Below are positions 27,659 to 35,668 of a stretch of 40,759 bases of DNA, in pieces (position 1 is the first letter of the stretch; every line of letters begins with the position of its first letter). The DNA is from Laspinema palackyanum D2a. Its GTDB lineage: Bacteria > Cyanobacteriota > Cyanobacteriia > Cyanobacteriales > Laspinemataceae. The stretch lies in the NCBI GenBank assembly GCA_025370845.1, contig JAMXFF010000018.1:1-40759 (forward strand). The letters run 5' to 3'. Made by a program: the position numbers and the translations under genes. Below the pieces are notes generated by a model, which saw only the letters and a list, made by a program, of their open reading frames with translations, made no database searches and had not been told where the DNA came from.

Positions 27659-28459
27659 ATGATAGTAGAAACCTATTCACATCCCGTTAACCAATTGCTC
27701 ACCTTCGGGGATTGTAGAAAAATTAAAGAGAAGACCAATTATATTGAAAAATTTGGGTTTACACCGGAAGATATTCCGGAATTGATCCGCATGGCTGTTG
27801 ATGAAGAATTAAACTGGGGGGATTCAGAGGGTCTGGAAATATGGGGACCGATTCATGCATGGCGAGCCCTGGGTGAATTACGAGCAGAGGAGGCGATCGA
27901 CCCCTTGATTTCCATCTTTGATGAACTGGAAGATATCGATTGGACCAGTAGCGAAATGCCCATCGTTTTTGGCCAAATTGGTCCGGCAGCGATTCCCAGT
28001 CTAGCAGCCTATTTAGACAAGCAAGGGCCGAATATATATCACCTGTCAGTCGCCGCCTCTTGTTTACGGGGGATCGGCACAGAGCATCCAGATAGTCGAT
28101 ATGAATGTGTCAAAATCATTACGGGAAAACTGGCAAAGTTTCAGGAGAATGACGCAACCTTTAATGCGTTTTTACTTCTGGATTTAGTCAAGTTAAAGGC
28201 AGTAGAATCAGCGCCGGTGATTCAAAGTGCTTTTGCGGCGGATTGCATCGATTACTGGATTATGGGTGACTGGGATGAGGTCCAGTTCCAACTGGGTTTG
28301 GGACCCCGAAAAAACCCGGAAAACATCCGTAAAGCTAAGGTTCACAAAGAGATGATGGAATTGTTGAACAATCAAGGTGAGGCTCAACCCTCTAAGGGGT
28401 TTTCCTCTTCTATTAAAAAGACCTCCCAGAAAAAGAGCAAGAAAAAAAAGCGCAAATAG
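27659..28459 (+). CDS. DUF1186/HEAT-like repeat protein, copy 2
   Basis: 266 residues from the ATG at 27659 (MIVETYSHPVNQLLTFGDC), preceded by CCAGGAG. An upstream in-frame start at 27626 lies in the duplicated promoter region and is unlikely. It aligns with copy 1 end to end, with the same HEAT-like blocks and a Lys-rich tail (KKTSQKKSKKKKRK). Differences are spread along the protein and both frames are intact, so the duplication is not recent and both copies appear to be maintained. Function unknown. Confidence 0.75.
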   Translation: MIVETYSHPVNQLLTFGDCRKIKEKTNYIEKFGFTPEDIPELIRMAVDEELNWGDSEGLEIWGPIHAWRALGELRAEEAIDPLISIFDELEDIDWTSSEMPIVFGQIGPAAIPSLAAYLDKQGPNIYHLSVAASCLRGIGTEHPDSRYECVKIITGKLAKFQENDATFNAFLLLDLVKLKAVESAPVIQSAFAADCIDYWIMGDWDEVQFQLGLGPRKNPENIRKAKVHKEMMELLNNQGEAQPSKGFSSSIKKTSQKKSKKKKRK

Positions 28460-28512
28460 ACTGAATGGGCGATCGCCAAGGTTGACTCACTCAATCGGGA
28501 GATCCATTTAAG

Positions 28513-28842
28513 TTATCCTTTGACCCCAAATCCCCTATCATCCTGCGGGGTAAAATTGGGGACAATGGCAAGCAAATCTCTGAGAATGTCAAGTTGCGAT
28601 CGCTCTTCGATGGTTTCCAAAGTTTCTAACATGACACTCATCGAAACGGGGAAACCCGGGGTATCCGGATGCAGGGGTAAGATTACCGCCACCGCGTTCC
28701 CTGGGTTGATTTCTTTCCTCCAAATGATGGCTTTCTGAGGAATAAACTGTTGTTGCTGCCAACCGCGATCGCGCAGATAATCAGCAACTTGTAACGGTTG
28801 CAGGGTTTGCAGAATATCAATATCTTTAATCGTGACTTTCAT
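28513..28842 (-). CDS. Conserved hypothetical protein, 109 aa
   Basis: 109 residues, soluble, mixed alpha/beta. It starts MKVTIKDIDILQTLQPLQVADYLRDRGW, has a beta-rich middle (AIIWRKEINPGNAVAVILPL) and ends TIEERSQLDILRDLLAIVPN. I have a faint memory of a bacterial family with the pattern L.P.EV..YLR..GW...LPL...ERSQ..I..DL, usually of unknown function and next to other uncharacterised genes. It is last in the run of - strand genes, 102 bp after the dnd-associated-like gene, so co-transcription is possible but not shown. Its 3' end is duplicated at 27431-27586. Confidence 0.7.
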   Translation of the reverse strand: MKVTIKDIDILQTLQPLQVADYLRDRGWQQQQFIPQKAIIWRKEINPGNAVAVILPLHPDTPGFPVSMSVMLETLETIEERSQLDILRDLLAIVPNFTPQDDRGFGVKG

Positions 28843-28944
28843 CCCCTTTCTACTCCGGCAATCCGTTGCAGGATAGTGTCAAGAACATTAACGGTCAATA
28901 TAAGGGGGAGTAAAATCATTGCCCAACCTGCCCCTGTCGTGAGT

Positions 28945-29367
28945 TTAATATCGACTCCCTGTCTCTTCCTCAATAATTTTGAGAATATCATTTTGAATCT
29001 GTCCGCGAGTCTTGCCTTCCCATCGTTCCTTTAACAGTTTAATTCCAGCTTCGGCATATTGAGTGAAGATTTCCACAGCTTCTCCACTGTCTTTTGGTTC
29101 GGGTTGCCCATTGCGTTGGCGAATGGCATTAATTCCAGCTTCAAGGGCAAGACGAACCTCATCATCAACAATTCCGATATAAATCAGATCTTGGCGACCC
29201 TGGGATGGAACGGGTGTAATCTCAGCATTTTTTTTGAGCGCGTAAGCGCCTGCAAAGACATAAGCATCGATTGCCCGACTAAATGTCTGGTTCTTTTTGA
29301 GGACATCCAGATAACCTTTAGCTTCTGGAGTAGGACGGATAGTTCTTTTTGGATCGAAATGTTTCAT
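28945..29367 (-). CDS. Small dnd-associated / DndE-like protein
   Basis: 140 residues. The N-terminal helical part (RPTPEAKGYLDVLKKNQTFS ... DAYVFAGAYALKKN) is followed by a central DEVRLALEAGINAIR and a C-terminal EIFTQYAEAGIKLLKERWEG. This layout resembles the small proteins annotated as DNA phosphorothioation (dnd)-associated protein 4, and more loosely DndE; the match is from memory, so it is an inference. Its ATG overlaps the stop of the DndD-like gene (ATGA, 29364-29367), showing translational coupling. It likely works with that ATPase. No catalytic motif is visible. Confidence 0.6.
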   Translation of the reverse strand: MKHFDPKRTIRPTPEAKGYLDVLKKNQTFSRAIDAYVFAGAYALKKNAEITPVPSQGRQDLIYIGIVDDEVRLALEAGINAIRQRNGQPEPKDSGEAVEIFTQYAEAGIKLLKERWEGKTRGQIQNDILKIIEEETGSRY

Positions 29368-31301
29368 TCTTCTACCTCAACGGTGGAAGAATCTTCAGAA
29401 TCACCCAGTCGCCTGATTTTAAAAATTTTGGCAACATGAGGCCGAATTTCTTGTAATAAAGCAGAAGGAAAATCTCTATCCGTTGCTAAAACTATGACTT
29501 GGGAGGGAAATTGGGTAAGATATTTAACCACATTTTGGTGATGTTCCGTATCAAAGTGACCAAATGGCGTATCCATAATTAAGGGCGCAGCAGTCCCCGA
29601 TGCTAAATTTAATCCCGCAATAAACGCAAAAGCCAGTGCTTCTTTTTCCCCCGCACTTAAGGTTTCCGGGTCGATAATTTCACCGGCTGCATTTTCAATC
29701 CCCAGGGTATAGTCGGAACGAATTTTCACCCCTCTATACTCGGTGGATTTATTGGTAACCCGCAGATGAATTTCTGAAGTGTGCGCTTCTATCGTTTGTT
29801 TTCGCTCGCCAATCCGCCACTCAATCAGCTCACCGGCTGCCTGATAAAGGCCCCTGGCTAATTTTGCTTGCCGTGCTAAGGTTGCGGTTTCCTTATCTTG
29901 ACCCGCCAATTTCTCTCTTTCTCGCCGAAGTTTATCCTCCTCTTTTTTGAAATTTTCCCTCTCGTTATTCAGTCGTTCTATTTTAGATTTTTTTAGTTCG
30001 GTACTCTGTTCAGATTGGCCTACTTTTTTCCAAATATCTTGGGCTTCTTCATCATTGATTCCTTTAGTTTCTCCTTTAAGTCGATATATGGATTGCTGGG
30101 TCTCTTCTAGTTCTTCTTCCAAGCCATCACGCTTTAATAAAACTTCCTGAAAATTAGGAGTTTTAAATTCCGAAAGATTCACTAATCGCTTGCTCAAATT
30201 ATCTTGTTGAAGCGCCTCCTTCGTTAAACTACCTGTGCTTTCTTCTAAACGGTCCAGTTCTTTTCGCAGATATTCACGAGCGCTGTCATCTATGCAACGA
30301 CCACAGACACATATTTCTTCTTTTAACAATTCTTGAAGTAGGGAAAGCGAACCCGAACGCCTTGCTGTGGTAAAAGAATTTCTTTGCATCCCGTCGGCAA
30401 TTTCTACGACAAATTCTCGCATTAGTGGAATTGATGCTTGCCTTAATGCGGTTTCCAGGGCAGTTTCCGAGTGGTTTAAATTCTCTTTTAAACGAGCTTC
30501 TTCGCGTTCTAATTTTTTTAATTCCTCTAATTTCCCGCGAAGACCCTCAAGTTGACTCGCTCTTTCTTTTATATCGGAGAGGATATCAACTTCGTTCTTA
30601 TAGTCTTGTTCTGCTATTTCTAGTTGTCGTAAAGTAGCTTCTATATTATCTTGAATAGTTTGTAAGCTATCAGTTATTTTTTTAAGACTCTCATTAGATG
30701 ATGCAACTTTGGCGAGGTTTCTGTCAATAGCTTGCATGGCTTTCTCTGCATCCTCTCTGAGGTTTCTTAGCTCGGGAATACCGAGAATGCGCTCGATAGC
30801 ATTGCGCGTTTCTTCTGTATGCATCCTCTTAGCATAGCGTTTTATTTCTACCCCATCAAAAAAGAAGAATTCTTTACATGACCTAGGTAAAATTTCTTCT
30901 ATCCGTTCACGGGAGTCGGTAGTTTCTAGGCCATTTTTATAAACGGTGGGTTCATCAATTTGAACAACCGGGGTCGTTCCTTTAATTTTTCTTTTAGCTA
31001 TTCGACTAATATCATAAGTATTACCATTGCGTTCAAGAATGAGATTTACTAATAGCTCAGTCTCAGGATTATTTTTAACCTCAATTCGATTAAATCGAGT
31101 GAGTAATTCAGTGGTAGGTAGAGCATCGCTCCCGTAGAGACACCACTGAATTGCTTCTAAAATAGATGTTTTTCCAAATCCATTTTGACCAAAAATAATC
31201 CAGATCGGCTTTTCGGAATTGCTAGTGAAGTCTATTACTTTATCTTGATAGCACCTCCAGTTTCTCATTCGCAGTCTTTTCAGATTAAAATCCATAACCA
31301 T
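29364..31301 (-). CDS. DndD-like SMC/Rad50-type ATPase
   Basis: About 645 residues from the ATG at 31301 (MVMDFNLKRLRMRNWRCYQD), which has GAGGA upstream; a longer frame to 31346 exists. Walker A GQNGFGKTS (38-46) and ILEAIQWCLYG are typical of DndD and Rad50. A long coiled coil follows, broken near residue 332 by CVCGRC, a Cys hook like the Rad50 zinc hook. A second coil leads to the signature TLSAGEKEALAFAF (about 547) and Walker B APLIMDTPFGHFD (about 575), with the D-loop and ATDRD after it. DndD belongs to the phosphorothioation machinery; related ATPases occur in several defence systems. It overlaps both neighbours. No dndC or dndB is adjacent. Confidence 0.85.
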   Translation of the reverse strand: MVMDFNLKRLRMRNWRCYQDKVIDFTSNSEKPIWIIFGQNGFGKTSILEAIQWCLYGSDALPTTELLTRFNRIEVKNNPETELLVNLILERNGNTYDISRIAKRKIKGTTPVVQIDEPTVYKNGLETTDSRERIEEILPRSCKEFFFFDGVEIKRYAKRMHTEETRNAIERILGIPELRNLREDAEKAMQAIDRNLAKVASSNESLKKITDSLQTIQDNIEATLRQLEIAEQDYKNEVDILSDIKERASQLEGLRGKLEELKKLEREEARLKENLNHSETALETALRQASIPLMREFVVEIADGMQRNSFTTARRSGSLSLLQELLKEEICVCGRCIDDSAREYLRKELDRLEESTGSLTKEALQQDNLSKRLVNLSEFKTPNFQEVLLKRDGLEEELEETQQSIYRLKGETKGINDEEAQDIWKKVGQSEQSTELKKSKIERLNNERENFKKEEDKLRREREKLAGQDKETATLARQAKLARGLYQAAGELIEWRIGERKQTIEAHTSEIHLRVTNKSTEYRGVKIRSDYTLGIENAAGEIIDPETLSAGEKEALAFAFIAGLNLASGTAAPLIMDTPFGHFDTEHHQNVVKYLTQFPSQVIVLATDRDFPSALLQEIRPHVAKIFKIRRLGDSEDSSTVEVEE

Positions 31302-31497
31302 TATTATCCTCAGTAAATAACTCAGGTGAATCCGTATAGCGTTCAATCATTTCGACTAAAATAGGACTCATTTTGCGATTTTGCAAAATGATTTTTTCTT
31401 TCTCTTTCTCGATAGCCTCTTTGAGAAGACTCAGCGGGATTTCATATTTTTCAGCCAGTTCTTGAAGTTTTTCTTCCATTGTATCTCTATCTACCAT
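31285..31497 (-). CDS. Small charged helical protein between helicase and DndD-like ATPase
   Basis: 70 residues, predicted mostly helical and highly charged (EEKLQELAEKYEIPLSLLKE, IEKEKEKIILQ). The ATG is embedded in the helicase stop (ATGGTAG), and the 3' end overlaps the start of the DndD-like gene by 17 bp, so the three genes are translationally coupled. A second start at 31479 (MEEKLQ) is possible. No family was recognised. Its place between two ATPases suggests a subunit or adaptor. Confidence 0.7.
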   Translation of the reverse strand: MVDRDTMEEKLQELAEKYEIPLSLLKEAIEKEKEKIILQNRKMSPILVEMIERYTDSPELFTEDNNGYGF

Positions 31498-32993
31498 AAA
31501 TCTGAATAAGAAAGCCCATAAGGAGCCAATTCAGGAGCCAACTTTGTAATCACGGATGTCCGATTGCGGGCGGCATGGGCAAAATACTTGACTCGGTTAA
31601 TTTCCGGGGCAATCAGTTCGGGTGGATAATCTCCGAGTGGGGGAACGACCAGAAAATCAACAACTTTGGCAATAGATTTTTCAGGAGCAATCCGCAGAAT
31701 TCTCCCGCGACGCTGGATAAACTGACGTTCGGAGGAATCGTTCGCCAGGATAATGGCCAGGTTAGCTGCTGGGACATCTACCCCTTCATCTAAACATTTT
31801 ACTGCAACTAAGGCATCCAGTTCGCCCCGAGCAAAGGCAGCCAGAATAGGTTGCCGATCGCCGTCAATAGAAGAGTATCTCGCCACGCGAAATCCCTGCT
31901 GGCCTAACTTTGCACTGATGCGGGTCGCTTGGTCGATATCAGCACAATAGATTATCCCTCGACGCGGTGGATGATCCCTGATCACTTGATTAAAACTAGA
32001 AAACTTCTCTTCCGCCGCTTTGACAATTTGGGCGCGTTGAATCATCAAGCGCTGTGCCTGTTTAAACGCTTCTTCTTGGGTCATCTGCGATCGCCCTTTT
32101 GCGAAACTGCGCCCTCCTCCCCGGGGGTCTTCGCCTTGATTTCTGCCTAATAGTCGTCCGATTTTTACCGTTAATTCTCTATATTCAAAATACTCATCAG
32201 CCGTTAACCGCGCCATATAAACATGATAATCATATTCCGAGAGTATCCCGGCTGCGATCGCTTCTTCTAACTTAAACTCATAAACAACACCTCCAAAATA
32301 TTCCAGCAGTAAATTACTGCCTTCTTCATCGTAAGGACGAATGGGGGTCGCTGATAAACCCAGACGATACCGAAAATCTGATCTAAGAATACGTCGGTAA
32401 ACCTCTGCACCCGTTCCATGCACTTCATCAGCAATCAATAACGAACGCAACGGCAAACCCCCCGCATCTGCAATCAAATTTTCTACCCTAGATTTGGAAA
32501 GTTCGCTATAACTGCCTACGATAATAATCGGCAATCTTTCCCGAGGAAACTGTCTATGATTCACCAAATGCAGTTTCCTGAATAGAGGTTCCATCCATTG
32601 TTCAGCTTTGCCTGTAACAGTTAAGGCGGGTCGAAATGTAGTCCGGGTCGAAAGTTCATCAACCCATTGCCTGACAATCTCGTTTGTGGGCGCTCCAATA
32701 ACAATCAGATCGAGAGATTCCAGACTAGCGGCACAAGCTAAACCACTAATAGTTTTACCCGTTCCCGTTGCCATTGCTAAGATTCCACAGTGACCCGCAG
32801 ATGTCCAAGCGTTTAAGGCATCGACTTGGCGCTGCTTCAATTCGACGTTGAGAAAGCGTGGGTCTGTAGCGTTTGTAACTAAAGACGCCCCCTTGATTGG
32901 TTGCACTGCTGTCATTCGAGAACGTCTCCAGGCATGAGTCAATCCCCAATCTAATATCCTGGAATTATAAGCTGTTTTGGCTTTACTGGTCAT
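31491..32993 (-). CDS. SF2 DEAD/DEAH (ResIII/XPB-like) helicase
   Basis: 500 residues. Q-like motif VELKQRQVDALNAW, Walker A MATGTGKT (about 75-82), DEVH box (about 190), GLSATPIRP (about 212), and in the second RecA domain GIIYCADIDQA, VAVKCLDEGVDVP and QFIQRRGRILR (about 429). This is the XPB/ResIII group. Helicases of this sort occur as the putative restriction component beside dnd genes, which fits the DndD-like gene downstream. No nuclease domain is seen in the N- or C-terminal parts. The upstream frame hits a stop within 20 codons and offers no better start, so the N-terminus is probably complete. Confidence 0.88.
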   Translation of the reverse strand: MTSKAKTAYNSRILDWGLTHAWRRSRMTAVQPIKGASLVTNATDPRFLNVELKQRQVDALNAWTSAGHCGILAMATGTGKTISGLACAASLESLDLIVIGAPTNEIVRQWVDELSTRTTFRPALTVTGKAEQWMEPLFRKLHLVNHRQFPRERLPIIIVGSYSELSKSRVENLIADAGGLPLRSLLIADEVHGTGAEVYRRILRSDFRYRLGLSATPIRPYDEEGSNLLLEYFGGVVYEFKLEEAIAAGILSEYDYHVYMARLTADEYFEYRELTVKIGRLLGRNQGEDPRGGGRSFAKGRSQMTQEEAFKQAQRLMIQRAQIVKAAEEKFSSFNQVIRDHPPRRGIIYCADIDQATRISAKLGQQGFRVARYSSIDGDRQPILAAFARGELDALVAVKCLDEGVDVPAANLAIILANDSSERQFIQRRGRILRIAPEKSIAKVVDFLVVPPLGDYPPELIAPEINRVKYFAHAARNRTSVITKLAPELAPYGLSYSDLW

Positions 32994-33169
32994 CAGAGAA
33001 AATACTGGAAGCGCAAGCAGGAGTAAGAGGAGTCTCCTGCTCTCTGACTACAAGGGTTGAAGGGGCGATCGCCTCTCCAATGATTGTTGCCAATTTCTTC
33101 CATCGTCGCCACCTCATGAATCCGGGAAACGCTATAGTGCGATCGCCAACTTCGACTCGCTCAAAGGGC

Positions 33170-33805
33170 CTAAGTCAGCGTTGGGGTGGGTTGATCGCTC
33201 CCCAAATACCCTCTTAGCGGTTCTAACAAAATCCCTAAAATTTTATCCACCTCTTTAATATAATACTCCACCGAATCAATAAACACCGTCTTTTCTTGCA
33301 GTTTTAAAAACTTCCAGGTTGTTCCACTGGTAACGATTCCATAAATGGTATTGATCTCATTTTCAGCACGTTGGTTGAACAATTGCGCTCCCACCATACT
33401 GGCGACGCATTGTCCTAATCCTCCAATAATATTTTCATTCTTTGCTTCAGCGATCGCAATGATAGGAGCGGTGATAAAATACTGTTCCGGTGAACCGCTG
33501 ACCATAAAATCACAATAGCCTTGCAATCCTAATGATTCCTCCACGTTAAACTCATTTCCTGAAAACAAGCTCACTTGATAGTTGACTTGCCGTCTAACTT
33601 CAGCTAAAATTGGAGCAATCAGTAGTTCTGACCGCGCTTTTTCGGTATTAATCGCGGTGGCTAACGGAATATATTCCTGTAAAATTGTCTGTAAGATTTC
33701 TGAGGGTGACACGCCCTCTACCCTGGCAAATAAATTTTGTCCTTCATTCAAGGTTAAGTTGAAGGCAGTTTTGGCTTTGGACAATGTAAAATTACTGTAG
33801 GCCAT
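33170..33805 (-). CDS. PD-(D/E)XK nuclease-like protein (cyanobacterial family)
   Basis: About 211 residues from MAYSNFTLSKAKTAFNLTL at 33805; the open frame runs up to 33916, but family members begin near this point. SEKARSELLIAPILAEVRRQ-type text (here TEKARSELLIAPILAEVRRQ) supplies the early Glu. GYCDFMVSGSPEQ (about residue 100) supplies the Asp, and IIAIAEAKNENIIGGLGQC (about 119) gives the E-x-K and following Gln. This is the core of the restriction-endonuclease-like fold. The family is widespread in cyanobacteria and uncharacterised to my knowledge. It is 176 bp upstream of the helicase on the same strand. It could provide the missing nuclease, or be an unrelated neighbour. Confidence 0.75.
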   Translation of the reverse strand: MAYSNFTLSKAKTAFNLTLNEGQNLFARVEGVSPSEILQTILQEYIPLATAINTEKARSELLIAPILAEVRRQVNYQVSLFSGNEFNVEESLGLQGYCDFMVSGSPEQYFITAPIIAIAEAKNENIIGGLGQCVASMVGAQLFNQRAENEINTIYGIVTSGTTWKFLKLQEKTVFIDSVEYYIKEVDKILGILLEPLRGYLGSDQPTPTLT

Positions 33806-33970
33806 TGGTTGAGATTCAGAATTTTGCCGAGGGTCATCAATCAGGGTAGGGTTGTGGGGTTTCATAAAACTTGAGTCAACCCGTCCAGATTGCATAAGAT
33901 TTTCTAATGATAGCACCCTGGGGTCTATCCTGGCCTTAAAATCTCTTTTGTAACCGGGCGGGTGTCATCT

Positions 33971-34801
33971 ATGAATCCTAAGCTAAAGCATCTCCTGATT
34001 GGTGAGTTTTCTCTCAAGCGGTTGGTTAAGTCGCTCCTGTTTGTTTATGTCTCCATTGGCATTTATGGCTACTTCTTTTCCGAACGGATGATATTCATCC
34101 CCCAACCCGCTTCTTATTCTCAACTGCCGGGGATGCTGACCTTGACTTCTGCAAATGAAAAGCAAATTGCAGCGGTTTATTTAGCGAATCCTCAAGCGGA
34201 CTATACCATTCTCTATAGTCATGGCAATGCGGAAGATTTAGGGGATGTTTTGCCGGTTTTGACTCAATTCCAGAATATTGGGTTTTCAGTGTTGAGTTTT
34301 GATTACCAAGGGTATGGAATTTCTGAGGGAAATCCGACGGAACGGACGGCGGTTCAGGATATAGAGGCGGCCTATTTTTATCTCACGGAAACCCTGAAGA
34401 TTCTGCCGGAGCGAATTATTGTTTATGGGCGATCGGTGGGTGGGGGACCGGCGCTGGAGTTAGCTGCTCGTTATCCCGTGGGTGGATTGGTGGTGGAAAG
34501 TTCATTTACTTCCATTTTTAGAACCGTGACGCGAATTCCAATTTATCCCGTGGATAAGTTTAATAATATTCGCAACATTCAACGGGTGAATAGTCCGGTG
34601 TTGGTGATTCATGGGACTGAGGATGAGGTGATTCCCTTTTGGCATGGGGAGGCATTGTTTGCGGCGGCACCGGAACCGAAGCAGTCGCTGTGGGTGGAGG
34701 GTGCTGGACATAATGATTTAATCTGGGTGGCAGGCGATCGCCATTCTGCGGCCCTCCTGGGGTTTGTGGAGTTGCTGGAGAGGAACGAACCGGCAGAGTG
34801 A
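33971..34801 (+). CDS. Alpha/beta hydrolase, membrane-anchored (ABHD13/Bem46-like)
   Basis: 276 residues from the ATG at 33971; a GTG three codons upstream is also open. An N-terminal hydrophobic segment (SLLFVYVSIGIYGYFF) should anchor it. Catalytic triad: Ser in GRSVGGGPA (about residue 155), Asp in VIHGTEDEVIP and His in EGAGHNDL. The oxyanion-type ILYSHGNAED is also present. Members are serine hydrolases of unsettled substrate. It is divergent from the PD-(D/E)XK gene and followed by a structured terminator-like element. Confidence 0.88.
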   Translation: MNPKLKHLLIGEFSLKRLVKSLLFVYVSIGIYGYFFSERMIFIPQPASYSQLPGMLTLTSANEKQIAAVYLANPQADYTILYSHGNAEDLGDVLPVLTQFQNIGFSVLSFDYQGYGISEGNPTERTAVQDIEAAYFYLTETLKILPERIIVYGRSVGGGPALELAARYPVGGLVVESSFTSIFRTVTRIPIYPVDKFNNIRNIQRVNSPVLVIHGTEDEVIPFWHGEALFAAAPEPKQSLWVEGAGHNDLIWVAGDRHSAALLGFVELLERNEPAE

Positions 34802-34864
34802 ACCGGAGTTAAGCTCTAGGGCCGAAAATCCGGTCCCGAGCAACCAAAACCTAGCTATTGGTAG

Positions 34865-34933
34865 AAGAGCGATCGACTGGTATGATTGTGCTGGCTAAGG
34901 GAAATAGCACACTCTTTGCGCGATCGCTCTTTT
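34865..34933 (+). terminator. Nested hairpin, likely terminator of the hydrolase gene
   Basis: AAGAGCGATCG (34865-34875) pairs with CGATCGCTCTT (34921-34931) and is followed by TT. Inside, TGTGCT (34887-34892) pairs with AGCACA (34906-34911). The loop is long, so it could also be a structured leader of cobH. Confidence 0.55.
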
Positions 34934-35006
34934 AGGCTGTCCCGAAACCGGGATAAACTAGGACGATTCAGTTTGAAAATTATTGATTCATCACAAAACG
35001 CTAAAG

Positions 35007-35636
35007 ATGGAATGGCACGGCAGCGATGCTCAGAGTCTGGCAATTATTGACCGGGAAATCGGGGATCACATTTTCTCCCCGGCGGAGTATGAGATTGTGC
35101 GGCGGGTGATTTATGCCACCGCTGATTTTGAATATAAATCCCTGATTCGCTTTTCTGAACAAGCGCTCCAGGCGGGTGCGGCAGCGTTGGCGGCACGCTC
35201 AACGATTGTGGTGGATGTGCCGATGGTGCAAGTTGGCATTTCCCCCCATATCCAAAATACCTTTGCCAATCCGGTTTACTGTTCGATGGATGCGCTCACC
35301 CGTCCTCAAAAAGAGAAAACCCGTGCTGCCTGGGGCATTGAAACCCTCGCTAAACGCTATCCTGAAGGCATTTTCATCCTGGGTGAGGCCCAAACTTCCC
35401 TGACGACCCTGGTGGAGTTAATCGAAGCGGAGGAAATTCGTCCGGCTTTAGTGATTGGGACTCCTGCCGGGTTTGTCGGGGTGGATGCAGCAAAGGCGAG
35501 ACTGAATGACTCGATGATTCAAAATATCCGGGTGGATGGACGCAAAGGAAGTGCGGTGGTTGCGGTTGCTATTTTAAATGGATTGGTAGACTTGGCATGG
35601 CAAGCGTATGGACAAGAAGGACGGGGAATGATTTGA
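35007..35636 (+). CDS. cobH: Precorrin-8X methylmutase (CobH/CbiC)
   Basis: 209 residues from the ATG at 35007 (MEWHGSDAQSLAIIDREIGD). An in-frame TTG at 34983 would add eight residues not usual for the family. The enzyme moves a methyl group from C-11 to C-12 to give hydrogenobyrinic acid or its cobalt form in corrin synthesis. Diagnostic blocks: RRVIYATADFEYKSLIRFSE (catalytic His replaced by T-A region as in many CbiC), ARSTIVVDVPMVQVGIS, and ALVIGTPAGFVGVDAAK. Single gene here; the other corrin enzyme in the window is the CobD-like protein. Confidence 0.93.
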   Translation: MEWHGSDAQSLAIIDREIGDHIFSPAEYEIVRRVIYATADFEYKSLIRFSEQALQAGAAALAARSTIVVDVPMVQVGISPHIQNTFANPVYCSMDALTRPQKEKTRAAWGIETLAKRYPEGIFILGEAQTSLTTLVELIEAEEIRPALVIGTPAGFVGVDAAKARLNDSMIQNIRVDGRKGSAVVAVAILNGLVDLAWQAYGQEGRGMI

Positions 35637-35668
35637 GGATGAATTAGAGACTTGATAATCCTCAATCT

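Noticed and set aside
27438-27662. Plus-strand 74-aa frame between the DUF1186-like genes, and its twin at 28520-28738
   Set aside because: Both are antisense to the 109-aa gene or its truncated copy. The resemblance between them comes from the duplication.
28945-32993. Complete dnd phosphorothioation cluster
   Set aside because: No cysteine desulfurase, DGQHR-type DndB or PAPS-reductase-like DndC is present in the window, so only a Dnd-like module is claimed.
32897-33217. Plus-strand 106-aa frame upstream of the helicase
   Set aside because: It overlaps the helicase 5' end on the opposite strand and has no recognisable features.
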